Positions 1 to 8,510 of a stretch of 9,171 bases of DNA are shown here, piece by piece. Origin of the DNA: an uncultured Bacteroidales bacterium (GTDB lineage: Bacteria; Bacteroidota; Bacteroidia; Bacteroidales; UBA932); contig CAKUYG010000079.1 of assembly GCA_934702165.1 (NCBI GenBank), positions 1 through 9,171 of the forward strand. The letters run 5' to 3'. How positions within the stretch are numbered: position 1 is the first letter of the stretch; each line of letters opens with the position of its first letter. A program made the position numbers and the translations under genes. Under the pieces are notes generated by a model. The model made no database searches and was not told the DNA's origin. It saw only the letters and a program-made list of their open reading frames with translations.

Positions 1-2989
1 TCGGGTCAAGGGCACCGGTGAGATTGCGGAAGCCTCCGATATTGCCAGTGCCGAGCATCGGCTCATCCTCGAATGTCATCGTGCCCACGGTGCCGTCCAG
101 CACCAGCTTGGCCGGAGCATCTATATCTACACGGCTGGAGAGGACATCTGAATACCCGAGCACATAAGAACCTGCCTCCAGGCTGCGCAGGTGGATTTCC
201 CCGTCCGCCCCGCGATATGCTTCCGGCAGAGCACGGCTGAAGTCTCCGGTCTCGCTCGGGAAGAGGATCTCCCCGTCGATGGCGGTGAGCTTGCGCACAT
301 GGGACTGGCGGTCACCTCCCTGACGGAACACCACGAACACTCCCTGGCGCGGGCCGAGCGTCATCGGGACGGTGGTGAGCCCGCCGCTGTTGAGATATAT
401 CATCTGTTCGCGCACATCTCCGGTCATCGGATCCCAGATCTCCGGACGTCCGTTCTTGATGTCGAAAGTCGCCTCGAAGTTGACAGTCTTAGAGTTCTCC
501 TTGTTGACAATATAATAATAGTCAAGTTCTCCGAGAGTCTTGTGGATATAGAGGACATCATCGATGTCCACACCTCTCAGGCTGAGGTCCGGGGTGAAGG
601 ACTTCCTGAGAGTCTTGAGGTCAGTGATGACCTTGCCTGACCCCCAGAGGCGGCCCGCTATCTGCCTGAGCTCGGCGGTCTGCGCTTCGTGATCCTTGAG
701 AGACAGAGTGGATGAAGGCTTCTGCCCATAGACCAGAGCACCGGCATCCACAAGCTGCCCAATGCGGCGGATGGTCTCGATATCCATCTTGTCACCGCGT
801 AGCATCAGATATTTGAACGGATGGGTCCCGTCAAGATAGAGCTTGCCGTCACGCACGCTGATGCGGTCCAGGAGCACTTCTTGGTTGATATACTGATATT
901 TGGTGTTCGGCGGGAGTAGACGGTTGAGTTCGCCTTCCTTGAGCTCTGTGTTCGGCAGGTTGTCACCCATGTATACAAGGGCATCGCTGCGGCGGTCTCC
1001 GGCCTGGAGCATATACTGGATACGTGCCTCAGTGGCGAAGAAGCCATCGGAATAGTTGAACCAGAGATTGTTGCGGTTGAATGTCTGCCCATAGATCCCA
1101 AGGGTCACACCTGGCCTGCGGTCTGTAGGCTGGTGCACGTAGCTGTGGAGTATCATCCTGTTGACACCGAGGCTGTAGGCCATGTCCCCGTAGAGCTTGA
1201 GGTCGATCGGGGAGTCGCTGTAGAGCGCCATCCCGGTGAAGGCCTCGCTTCCCACTATAGGTTTGCCGTAGATGAGCGGCACATGATATGGGATGGCGTG
1301 ACCTGTGTAATTGCCAGGCTTGTAGGTGATAGGCCACTCGCGGTACTCGCTGGCCTGCGCCCAGAACTCCGTCATCGGCACGTCGCAGTACTTGTACGAT
1401 TTCAGCACGTCCACAGGAGGCATAGCAGCCCCGCCATAGATACCCTCAGAATAAAGCTTCATGCCGGCCCTGTGGCAGAGGTCAGCCAAGTGCTTGAAGT
1501 AGTTGTCCAGCACCAGTTCGCCGCGGGTCTTGTCGAAATCATGGATAAATGCATCCGAGAGAGCCTTGCTGCCGATCTGCTCGCCGCAGAGGACAGGGAT
1601 GTATTTGTCAAGTGAATAGCCCCGGCGCTTGAGGAACTCCTCCGGAAGGGCAGCCGTCCAGTTCTGCTGGCCGCACTCCCAACTATCAACGAGGAAGTAG
1701 GTGAATGTCTTGCCGGCATAAGGCCCGGCCGCCTCTATGAGCTTGTCCGGATAGGCCGCAAAATGCACATTGAGGGCTGTGGTGTCCATCTTGTCACACT
1801 CAAGGCCCACACCCTGAGGGGAGGCCGGGTGATTGAACTTGCCGTTGGAGGTGTAGCCGAAGCGGATCACCGTCCAGTTGCCACGTGGGGCATTCCAGCG
1901 CAGGGTGCCGTCCTGGCTCATCCTGTCAGTGAGATCAATCACATCGTCAGCGGAAGCTATGGCTGTGCCGGGAGTGCTGTCCCATACTCCCCTCTCCCCT
2001 TTCTTGAGAAGACAAACTTCGCTCAACGTGGTCGGAGACAGTTTCTCATTGACTGTAAGCCTCCAGTGCTTCGAAGCCGTCTTCGGGAAAGAAAGCTTCT
2101 GGAGGGAATTGGCAGCCTTGGGGAAGACGGTGGCGACCTCCCTGTAATCAGTGCCGTTGTCAGAAACCTCAATGAGCACCGGAATCGGGAACTTCGCGGC
2201 GGAGACCATGATGTAGATCTGGAGCACCTCGGCCGTGAAAGGCTTGGCGAAGTCGAACTTCACGGTCTTGTCATCGCTGAGAGTCAGAGCCGTATTCGGG
2301 TTGCCGTCGATCAGGATGTCGGCAGGGAACTCGTCGAAAAGATCGAGATGACGGGTCTCGTCGTGATATTTATGGCTCTTGATGAGCGTTTCGAGCGGAT
2401 AGCCGCCGTTGGCGGTAATCACCGGAGCGGCCTGCACAAAAGAGTTCGGGGCTGCATCGCGGTAGGCCACCACCTTGACGTCGCGGTAGAACCTTTCCTT
2501 TGAGTACGGCATGGCGAGGCTGATGCTCTGCTCGCGCCCGCTGCCTTTGACGAAAGTCTTGCGCCAGGTATACTGCTTCATGGAGAGTTCCGGCGTGATC
2601 CACGGCCCCCCGCTCTCGCTCCAGCCGTCGCAGTTGGCGGCTCCGATCTCTATCCCGAGACGGTCGGCCTCCTCCACTGCGTGGCGGAACATGGCATACC
2701 ATTCGGGGCTGTTGAACTTCACGTTCTGGCAGCCTTCCACACCTATGAGGCGGTAAATGTTGAGCACCGTGGCGTTGGTGATGCCCTGGGCCTTCATGGC
2801 CTCAAGGTCTTTGGTGATACCCTCGCGGGTGATGTCCCCGTCCATCCAATGCCACCAGGTGGCGGTATGGTTCTCACTCGAAGGGGCGTTGAAGCCGGTC
2901 GGAGTCAGAGTCGGCTGCGCCTTAGCGGACAGGGCTGATGCGAAGAGCACGCAAAGTGCAGTTGTAATGGTCTTTGTGGTCAATTTCAT
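1..2989 (-). CDS. Secreted GH106-type alpha-L-rhamnosidase, 3' end cut by window edge
   Basis: Predicted to hydrolyse terminal alpha-L-rhamnosyl residues from imported oligosaccharides in the periplasm. The frame is open from ATG at 2989 to the window edge (996 codons); GH106 proteins are usually about 1100 aa or longer, so the C-terminal part is missing. Residues 1-24 form a signal peptide (KLTTK, hydrophobic stretch, then SAKA before Q25). WWHWMDG (45-51) followed by GITKDLEAMKAQGI is a typical GH106 opening. Residues about 220-315 resemble a discoidin/F5-8-type beta-sandwich (DGNPNT near 225, SDNGTDY, HWRLTV near 310). GH106-like barrel motifs follow: PASPQGVGLECDK (388-400), FLVDSWECGQQNW with Glu438, KLYSEG with Glu515, MTEFWAQ with Glu541 and GSEAF with Glu582. 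From memory of the family member BT0986, Glu438 and Glu582 are the best candidates for the catalytic pair; I could not align them. It lies 76 nt after susD on the same strand, behind a hairpin. The family call is firm; the substrate is not. Confidence 0.87.
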   Translation of the reverse strand, partial: MKLTTKTITTALCVLFASALSAKAQPTLTPTGFNAPSSENHTATWWHWMDGDITREGITKDLEAMKAQGITNATVLNIYRLIGVEGCQNVKFNSPEWYAMFRHAVEEADRLGIEIGAANCDGWSESGGPWITPELSMKQYTWRKTFVKGSGREQSISLAMPYSKERFYRDVKVVAYRDAAPNSFVQAAPVITANGGYPLETLIKSHKYHDETRHLDLFDEFPADILIDGNPNTALTLSDDKTVKFDFAKPFTAEVLQIYIMVSAAKFPIPVLIEVSDNGTDYREVATVFPKAANSLQKLSFPKTASKHWRLTVNEKLSPTTLSEVCLLKKGERGVWDSTPGTAIASADDVIDLTDRMSQDGTLRWNAPRGNWTVIRFGYTSNGKFNHPASPQGVGLECDKMDTTALNVHFAAYPDKLIEAAGPYAGKTFTYFLVDSWECGQQNWTAALPEEFLKRRGYSLDKYIPVLCGEQIGSKALSDAFIHDFDKTRGELVLDNYFKHLADLCHRAGMKLYSEGIYGGAAMPPVDVLKSYKYCDVPMTEFWAQASEYREWPITYKPGNYTGHAIPYHVPLIYGKPIVGSEAFTGMALYSDSPIDLKLYGDMAYSLGVNRMILHSYVHQPTDRRPGVTLGIYGQTFNRNNLWFNYSDGFFATEARIQYMLQAGDRRSDALVYMGDNLPNTELKEGELNRLLPPNTKYQYINQEVLLDRISVRDGKLYLDGTHPFKYLMLRGDKMDIETIRRIGQLVDAGALVYGQKPSSTLSLKDHEAQTAELRQIAGRLWGSGKVITDLKTLRKSFTPDLSLRGVDIDDVLYIHKTLGELDYYYIVNKENSKTVNFEATFDIKNGRPEIWDPMTGDVREQMIYLNSGGLTTVPMTLGPRQGVFVVFRQGGDRQSHVRKLTAIDGEILFPSETGDFSRALPEAYRGADGEIHLRSLEAGSYVLGYSDVLSSRVDIDAPAKLVLDGTVGTMTFEDEPMLGTGNIGGFRNLTGALDP

Positions 2990-3000
2990 TTGTCGCTGCT

Positions 3001-3044
3001 TTTATAAAAGGTGGCCTGCAGCCGCATAAGCCACAGGTCACCTT
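3001..3044 (-). terminator. Intercistronic hairpin with U run between susD and GH106
   Basis: Read on the minus strand, AAGGTGACCTGTGGC (3044-3030), a 7-nt loop (3029-3023) and GCTGCAGGCCACCTT (3022-3008) fold into a 15-position stem. It has one A-C mismatch and two G-U wobbles. The stem ends in CCTT and is followed by TTAT, giving four U in a row, so it resembles an intrinsic terminator with a short U tract. Only 18 nt separate it from the GH106 start, which leaves no room for another promoter. It probably gives partial termination or protects the 3' end of the susCD part of the message, lowering enzyme expression relative to the transporter. The hairpin is seen directly; its role is inferred. 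Confidence 0.65.
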
Positions 3045-3065
3045 GACGATTATCTTGACGGAACG

Positions 3066-5105
3066 CTACTGCTGCGGCAGGCCATATCCATTGGTCACAT
3101 TCCCCTTTGACTGCTGGATGGTCTCCAGAGGAATAGGGTGGAAGTAGAGAGGCACATTGGAAAGCTCGATTCCGGAGAGGACATTGTAGTCGAAGAGACC
3201 GTCCTTGCCGGCAACGATGTCCACACCCCAGTTGGTCTTGGTGTATCCGTCAGCCTCGAGCTCGGCGATCCTTGCATCGGAGAGCTTCTCGAAGAGGCCC
3301 TCGATGGCGAGGTTGTGCTCGGTGCCGGTGACTACGCTCGCTACTGAAGCGATGCTGGTGTAGTCGTAAACTCCGCGCCAGCCCGGCTTGAGGGCAGGAT
3401 TGGTCTCACCTTCAGCCACATCGTAGGTAAGCGTGGCGATATTCTTGCCGGTAAGATCCACAAGCTTTGTCCAAACGTATGCGGAAAGTGTCCTTCCATT
3501 CGGGAAAGTGTAGTAGCCATCAGCCTCAAGACCGGCGATAAGAGCCTTGATGTCAGCACGGGCCTTGAGAGAATACTCAGGGAAGTATCCGCTGCGGATC
3601 TGGGAGAACTTGATGTTGCCCTCACCGAGAGTCTCCCTCTTGTACTCTGCAAGCACGGCCTTCACAAGCTCCTCACCGGAAAGACCGGAAAGCGCATGGC
3701 TTTCATCTCCGAACGCGCGTGCACGGAGCTGGTTGAGCATCGAAAGAGCTTCTGTATTCTCCCCGAGAGCCGCATCAACTTCAGCGAGTTCAAGCATCGT
3801 GATAGGCACGCGGAAGAACGCGTAGTTCATGCCGGAGTTGCGGCAGGCTACCACATAAGGGCTCGCCATCTTGTTGATATCCCACTTGTTGGTCGGGATG
3901 CCGCCATTAAGGCGAGAACCGGACTTGAATGTCACGAGTTTCTCGCTGCCCTTGCCGTCAGATCCTGTCACCACGGCAGAAGCGTCCCAGCGCTTGTCGC
4001 CGTCCTCATAGCCTGTGTAGTAGAATGTAGGGAGCACGCGGATGCCGGAGAAGACCTTGCATGGAGCCGCGTTCTTGGTGGCTCCGTCAGAAGGACGACC
4101 TTGAGAATATGGACGCTCTGACTGGTAAGGGGCTATATTGCCGACCTCGTAGAGAGACTCAGGAGAAACCTGCATGTCCATGATGTACTGGAATCCTCTC
4201 TGGAACGGGTTGTTTGCCACGCTGCGGTCGTCAGTGGTGATCAACTTGGATGTACCCTTGCGCTCACCGAGCACCTTGCGAAGGTAAGTCTGAGCTTCCT
4301 TGTAGTACTTCTCCCAGTCGCTGCGGCGGGCGTAGTCGGCCTTGGTGTTGGAGGAAAGGTTCTTTGACTGGAATGTCAAGCCGCCATAGAGGCCTTCGAC
4401 ATCGGTGCGGATGGTCTGCCAGCCGCCGGCGAACATATTCGCCTCGGCGATGATCTGGTTGGCGAAAGTGCGGCTCATACGCTCGGCGGTGATGCCGCCC
4501 TCCCCGAGGTCGTACATCAGAGGCTCGACCTCCTTGAGCTTTGCGATCACGGCATCGAGGATATCGAAACGGGAAGCAAGAGTATAGCTGTCGACGATCT
4601 GGTTCTCGATTCCGAAAGGCACGTCACCATAATGCTTTACGAGTTCGAGATAGCAGTACCCCCACATGGTCCAGGCCTCTCCATAGAGCTGGGTCCAGTC
4701 GTTGACACCGTTTGCGTTCTTGAATTCATCTTTCTTTTCGATGACGTTCGCAATGCGGGCGCATCTTGCAAGAATCTTGTAGAGATTGTTGAACTGGCCG
4801 CTCTTGTCGTTGACACCGACAGATGTAGGCTGGAGATAACCGATACGGCCGTTGTTGGATGTGGCCTCCGGATAGTACTCGGCGTCTGAAGCAGAGTCAT
4901 TCCAGTTATAGTTGCCGCCTCCGGCCACGCCACGATAGACGCCATAGCAGTATGAAAGGGTCTTGTATGTCTCGCTGACGGATGAGGTGACGAAAGTGTC
5001 ATCAGACTTGTTCGGAGAACTTACGCTCAGGAAGTTGTCGCACTGGGTGAGGGACAGGCATCCTGCAAGAGCCACTATTGGATATAATATCTTTTTCATT
5101 TGCAT
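3066..5105 (-). CDS. susD-like: SusD/RagB-family glycan-binding outer-membrane lipoprotein
   Basis: Surface lipoprotein expected to cap the neighbouring SusC barrel and bind the incoming glycan. It has 679 aa, longer than many SusD proteins (about 500-650). A lipoprotein signal is present: MQMKKILYPIVALAGC has a canonical LAGC ending at Cys16, while LTQC ending at Cys22, just before DNFL, is where SusD proteins usually carry the lipidated Cys. SusD-like helical repeat features include LYKILARCARIANVI (about 108-122) and GEAWTMWGYCYLELVKHYGDVPFG (142-165, quoted in part: LVKHYGDVPFG). The C-terminal SusD/RagB region holds FFRVPITMLELAEVDAALGE (430-449), LNQLRARAF (457-465) and the helix ending QIRSG (502-506). 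A block of 173 residues follows, ending FHPIPLETI then NGYGLPQQ. It starts 8 nt after the susC stop, so the pair is translationally close. ATG at 5099 is an equally plausible start, giving MKKILYP. The ligand is unknown. Confidence 0.95.
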   Translation of the reverse strand: MQMKKILYPIVALAGCLSLTQCDNFLSVSSPNKSDDTFVTSSVSETYKTLSYCYGVYRGVAGGGNYNWNDSASDAEYYPEATSNNGRIGYLQPTSVGVNDKSGQFNNLYKILARCARIANVIEKKDEFKNANGVNDWTQLYGEAWTMWGYCYLELVKHYGDVPFGIENQIVDSYTLASRFDILDAVIAKLKEVEPLMYDLGEGGITAERMSRTFANQIIAEANMFAGGWQTIRTDVEGLYGGLTFQSKNLSSNTKADYARRSDWEKYYKEAQTYLRKVLGERKGTSKLITTDDRSVANNPFQRGFQYIMDMQVSPESLYEVGNIAPYQSERPYSQGRPSDGATKNAAPCKVFSGIRVLPTFYYTGYEDGDKRWDASAVVTGSDGKGSEKLVTFKSGSRLNGGIPTNKWDINKMASPYVVACRNSGMNYAFFRVPITMLELAEVDAALGENTEALSMLNQLRARAFGDESHALSGLSGEELVKAVLAEYKRETLGEGNIKFSQIRSGYFPEYSLKARADIKALIAGLEADGYYTFPNGRTLSAYVWTKLVDLTGKNIATLTYDVAEGETNPALKPGWRGVYDYTSIASVASVVTGTEHNLAIEGLFEKLSDARIAELEADGYTKTNWGVDIVAGKDGLFDYNVLSGIELSNVPLYFHPIPLETIQQSKGNVTNGYGLPQQ

Positions 5106-5113
5106 TCAATAAT

Positions 5114-8100
5114 TTAGAATCCGATGTTGAGACCGAGGACAAACGAGCGCGCGCGAGGATATGCTCCATAATCGATACCCGGAGTCGGGTAATTGTCGTT
5201 CATCTGGTTGTTTGTGCTGACCTCAGGGTCAAGACCGGAATACTTGGTGAGGGTGAACACATTGTAGATGGTCGCATAAACCCTGAGAGAACTGATGCTC
5301 AAAGCCTTCGCGAATTTGGAAGCGGAAGGGAGGGTGTAGCCGAGAGTCATGGTGTTCAGACGCAGGTATGAACCGTCCTCGATACCAAGGGTGGAGACGA
5401 TACCGTTCTCGTTGTAGAATAGAGGGAGACTCGCGTTGGCATTGGCTGCATTGAGCTGCTCCGGAGTCTCAAGACGGACGAGTTCTCCGTTCTGGATATC
5501 ATAAATCTTGTATGAATCCTTGAGCAGGGCAAGGTGGTTCTCATAGACGCCGGTCTCCTTGTATCCGTTGAGGGACACGAGCTTGCTGATGTTGTAGATC
5601 TGGTTGCCTACGCTGTAGTTGAAATACAGGCCGAGATCCCAGTTCCTGTAGTTGGCGCTGATGTTGAAACCGCCGGTGAAGAGAGGGTTCATGTCACCGA
5701 TCACGGTGTAGTCCTTGTCGTCAACGACTCCACTTCCGTCTGTATCGACGAACTTGGCCATGCCAGGGTATGCGTTCTGACCCTTAGGGGTCTTGCCTTC
5801 GGCACCATGGAAGACACCGGTAATGTTGGAACTCAGATCAGGGATGCCCTCCTTGAGGGTATAGATACCGTCAGCATAAGTGAAGTCGTCAGCGGTGTAG
5901 AAGCCGTCATACGTGAGACCACGTACAAGACCCACAGGCTTTCCTACCTCAAATCCGTAGTCATTGCCTGGATTTCCCGAATGGAACCATGAGGAGCCGT
6001 ACTGCGTAGCGACATTCTCTGCAAGGGCATCAATGTTGTTTCGGTTGAAGTTGATGTTGCCGCCAACGGAGAGTCCCCAGTCGCGGGTCTCGATGATGGT
6101 ACCGTTAAGGGAGAGCTCGACACCTTTGTTGGAAGTCTGGCCTACGTTCTTGAACGTGGAAGTGAATCCGGTGATGCCCGGGATGGTCACATTCATGAGA
6201 AGATCCTTGGTGGAGTTCCAGTAAAGATCGAGGCTACCGTTGAGACGTCCCTTGAGGAAACCGAAGTCAACACCGAGGTTGCGGGTCACCGTGGTCTCCC
6301 ACTTGAGATCAGGGTTGGCCATGGAGGATGCAAGGTCGTAAGAGCCGAAAGTCTTGCCTCCGATAACGGAAGAAGTGGTGCTGCTGCTCCAGGTCTGAGA
6401 CCAGAGGTCAGCGCTGATGCCGTCGTTGCCGACCTCGCCATAGGAGAGACGAAGTTTGAGGTCATCCATCCAGTCCACTTCCTCCATGAAAGGCTCATCA
6501 CTCACACGCCAAGCAAAAGCGGCGGCTGGGAAGATTCCCCAGCGGTTGCTCGGGGAGAACTTGCTGGATCCGTCTGCACGCATCGTGACTGTGAAGAGAT
6601 AGCGGTCAAGCAGGCTGTAGTTGACACGTCCGAAGAAAGACACAAGCCTTGACGGAGTGTCCCAGCCGGAATTGAACATATCCACGACCTTCTTTGATGA
6701 AGAGCTCTGATCGAACTGGTTGATCATCGTGAATGCATTGTCCTTGGTATAGTTGGCAGGGAAATGGTCTGCGTTGATCGTCATGGAGTCTCCATGGGAG
6801 TCACTCATCTCGTGGCCGAGCAAAACATTGAAACTATGGTCTTTACCGAGATTGAACTGGTAGTTCAAAGTGTTGGTCCAGCGCATGGTAGAAGAGTTGC
6901 CCTTGTAGAGGCTTGCCTGACCAGCCCAGAGTTTCTCTCCAGTGATGTCATCAAGATAACTGCTCGCGGCCGCTCCTGTCCAGGTCTTGTTCTGCTGATA
7001 AGTGCGGGAGAGGGTGAGATCAGAGTGATATGTGAGGCCCTTGATGATATTCCAGTTGACGGAGACAGTACCACGCAGGTGCTGACGCTGCTTGAGAGGC
7101 TCGTAGTCCAGAATCATCTTATATGGGTCATACATATCCCAAAGGGAAGACTTTCCATACTGCTCCACAGCGCCCTCACGCAGGGCATCCAGATCTCCCA
7201 GGATGTCCGCTGTGGCAATAGGACGGAAACGGTAGGCGGAGGACAGGGTGGAGCCGCTGCGGCTGCCGGTGCCCTCATAGCCCATGGAAGTCACATCCAC
7301 ATAGCGGAGGTCGAGACCCATGTTGAGCTTGTCGCTTATCTTCTGGTCAACCTTGAGGGAGACATTGGCTCTCTTGTTGTATGAGTTGATCTTCATACCG
7401 TCCTCGTCGTTGTAGTTGACAGAGAAGAGCACCTTGGTCATGTCGGTACCGCCTGACACTGAAAGGTCATGACTGTGGGAGAACGAGTTGCCATAGATCT
7501 GCTTCTGCACATCGTACTTCTCCACGTTGCGGTAACGCTCGATGTCACCATAGTCGCCGATGCCGTAAAGCCTCGTGAACGGCTGAACATAAAAACTTCC
7601 GTTGGCCTCTGCATTTGCCCATACATAAGCGAGGTAGTCATAAGGATCGAGGCCTTCGATGTACTTGGTCGGGGTGTTGAGCTTGGCGTAGCCGCTGTAT
7701 GAGACTCTCACCTTGCCCTCCTTGGCACCTTTGGTGGTGATGAGCACAACGCCGTTGGCTCCGCGCGCACCGTAGATGGCGGTGGAGGATGCGTCCTTGA
7801 GGATGTCGATGGACTCCACCTGGTCTGAAGGGATGTCGCTCAGGGTACCCTGCACACCGTCGATGAGGATAAGTGGGTCGTTGGACTGGCTGATGGAGCC
7901 GCCTCCGCGGACGCGGATGTTGATGGTGGCGTCAGGACGGCCGTCCTGGGAAACGACATTCACACCGGCGAGCTTGCCCTGAAGAGCCTGGGCCACATTG
8001 GCTACAGGGGTTGAGGACAGCTGCTTGGAATTGACGGAAGACACAGAGCCGGTGAGGTCGCGCCTCTTGACGGTCTGGTAGCCGATCACCACCACGTCAT

Positions 8101-8416
8101 CGAGATAGAGGGAACTCTCCTCGAGGGTGATGTCATAGACGCTCTGCCCGGCGGTGACTTTAACTTTGACGTCAGTGTAGCCGATGCAGGATGCTACGAG
8201 AGTGGAATTTGCGGGAACGGAAAGCGTCCAATGTCCGTCGAGATCGGTCATCGCACCATTCTGCGTGCCTTCGACGACGATGCCGGCGCCTATGACAGGC
8301 TCACCTTTGGCATCTCTGACAGTTCCCGATACTTGCTGCTGCGCAAAAGCCGACACGCCCACCATGATGAGCGAAACAAAGGCCAGCGCAACCTTTCTGA
8401 GATGATTTATCATCAT
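5114..8416 (-). CDS. susC-like: SusC/RagA-family TonB-dependent outer-membrane glycan transporter
   Basis: A 1100-aa outer-membrane barrel that imports oligosaccharides with TonB energy, paired with the following SusD. Residues 1-25 are a signal peptide ending in SAFA before QQQ. A carboxypeptidase-regulatory-like beta-sandwich follows (about 28-100: VSGTVRDAKGEPVIGAGI). The SusC-type TonB-box-like segment DDVVVIGYQ is at 106-114. The plug domain spans about 115-230 and ends in the SusC signature (206-229, core SSTAIYGARGANGVVLITTK). Barrel hallmarks are FGRVNY (595-600), RADGSSKF and NRWGIFPA (about 613-632), and LKLRLSYGEVGNDGI. The protein ends in aromatic VLGLNIGF, as expected for barrel insertion. 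No N-terminal STN signalling domain is present, so it is unlikely to signal through an anti-sigma factor itself. The start is the first of two adjacent ATGs (8416 or 8413); no Shine-Dalgarno is visible, as is usual in this phylum. The length is normal and the frame intact. The transported glycan cannot be read from the sequence. Confidence 0.97.
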   Translation of the reverse strand: MMINHLRKVALAFVSLIMVGVSAFAQQQVSGTVRDAKGEPVIGAGIVVEGTQNGAMTDLDGHWTLSVPANSTLVASCIGYTDVKVKVTAGQSVYDITLEESSLYLDDVVVIGYQTVKRRDLTGSVSSVNSKQLSSTPVANVAQALQGKLAGVNVVSQDGRPDATINIRVRGGGSISQSNDPLILIDGVQGTLSDIPSDQVESIDILKDASSTAIYGARGANGVVLITTKGAKEGKVRVSYSGYAKLNTPTKYIEGLDPYDYLAYVWANAEANGSFYVQPFTRLYGIGDYGDIERYRNVEKYDVQKQIYGNSFSHSHDLSVSGGTDMTKVLFSVNYNDEDGMKINSYNKRANVSLKVDQKISDKLNMGLDLRYVDVTSMGYEGTGSRSGSTLSSAYRFRPIATADILGDLDALREGAVEQYGKSSLWDMYDPYKMILDYEPLKQRQHLRGTVSVNWNIIKGLTYHSDLTLSRTYQQNKTWTGAAASSYLDDITGEKLWAGQASLYKGNSSTMRWTNTLNYQFNLGKDHSFNVLLGHEMSDSHGDSMTINADHFPANYTKDNAFTMINQFDQSSSSKKVVDMFNSGWDTPSRLVSFFGRVNYSLLDRYLFTVTMRADGSSKFSPSNRWGIFPAAAFAWRVSDEPFMEEVDWMDDLKLRLSYGEVGNDGISADLWSQTWSSSTTSSVIGGKTFGSYDLASSMANPDLKWETTVTRNLGVDFGFLKGRLNGSLDLYWNSTKDLLMNVTIPGITGFTSTFKNVGQTSNKGVELSLNGTIIETRDWGLSVGGNINFNRNNIDALAENVATQYGSSWFHSGNPGNDYGFEVGKPVGLVRGLTYDGFYTADDFTYADGIYTLKEGIPDLSSNITGVFHGAEGKTPKGQNAYPGMAKFVDTDGSGVVDDKDYTVIGDMNPLFTGGFNISANYRNWDLGLYFNYSVGNQIYNISKLVSLNGYKETGVYENHLALLKDSYKIYDIQNGELVRLETPEQLNAANANASLPLFYNENGIVSTLGIEDGSYLRLNTMTLGYTLPSASKFAKALSISSLRVYATIYNVFTLTKYSGLDPEVSTNNQMNDNYPTPGIDYGAYPRARSFVLGLNIGF

Positions 8417-8472
8417 AAGGATACTGAAATTGGTTATACGGTTGTGTTGTTAAAGTGTATTCGTGTTATTCG
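8417..8472 (-). other. Probable 5' leader of the susC-susD-GH106 transcript
   Basis: About 55 nt lie between the candidate transcription start (roughly 8470-8472) and the susC ATG. Read on the minus strand it is rich in A and C (AACAACACAACC), shows no clear stem and no Shine-Dalgarno sequence, and ends CCTT before ATGATG. This fits the weakly structured, A-rich leaders typical of Bacteroidota. The 5' end is inferred from the promoter candidate, not observed. Confidence 0.4.
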
Positions 8473-8477
8473 GTCGG

Positions 8478-8510
8478 CAAATTTAGCACAAATTTTAATA
8501 ATCGCGCAAG
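8478..8510 (-). promoter_or_regulatory. Candidate Bacteroidetes-type promoter for susC
   Basis: On the minus strand TAAATTTG (8485-8478) matches the Bacteroides -7 consensus TAnnTTTG exactly. CTTG (8510-8507) lies 21 nt upstream and is a 3-of-4 match to the -33 TTTG element, at about the usual spacing. The upstream stretch 8511-8535 is very AT-rich (ATATTTTTTATTG). The placement between a strong terminator and the susC start supports a real promoter. No regulator gene and no clear operator repeat are visible in the window, so control (HTCS, ECF sigma or another type) is unknown. Confidence 0.6.

Noticed and set aside
1763..2503. Plus-strand open frame of 246 codons, with others at 191-640, 1133-1615 and 2681-2938
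   Set aside because: They lie wholly antisense to the GH106 gene, whose frame is continuous and full of family motifs. Their translations are low in recognisable domains and rich in His/Arg/Val, typical of reverse-strand shadows in GC-rich coding DNA.
2990..3007. TATAAAAG-like stretch just before the GH106 start as a separate promoter
   Set aside because: It overlaps the U run of the hairpin and is too close to the ATG; there is no TAnnTTTG element with a -33 partner in the 76-nt gap.
5711..5746. Dockerin or stand-alone calcium-binding domain
   Set aside because: Only one loop is present, embedded in the barrel where SusC proteins commonly have it; dockerins need a duplicated loop-helix unit.
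6764..7384. Plus-strand open frame of 206 codons inside susC, and a similar one at 5534-5992
   Set aside because: Antisense shadows of an intact SusC gene; no ribosome-site, promoter or domain support.
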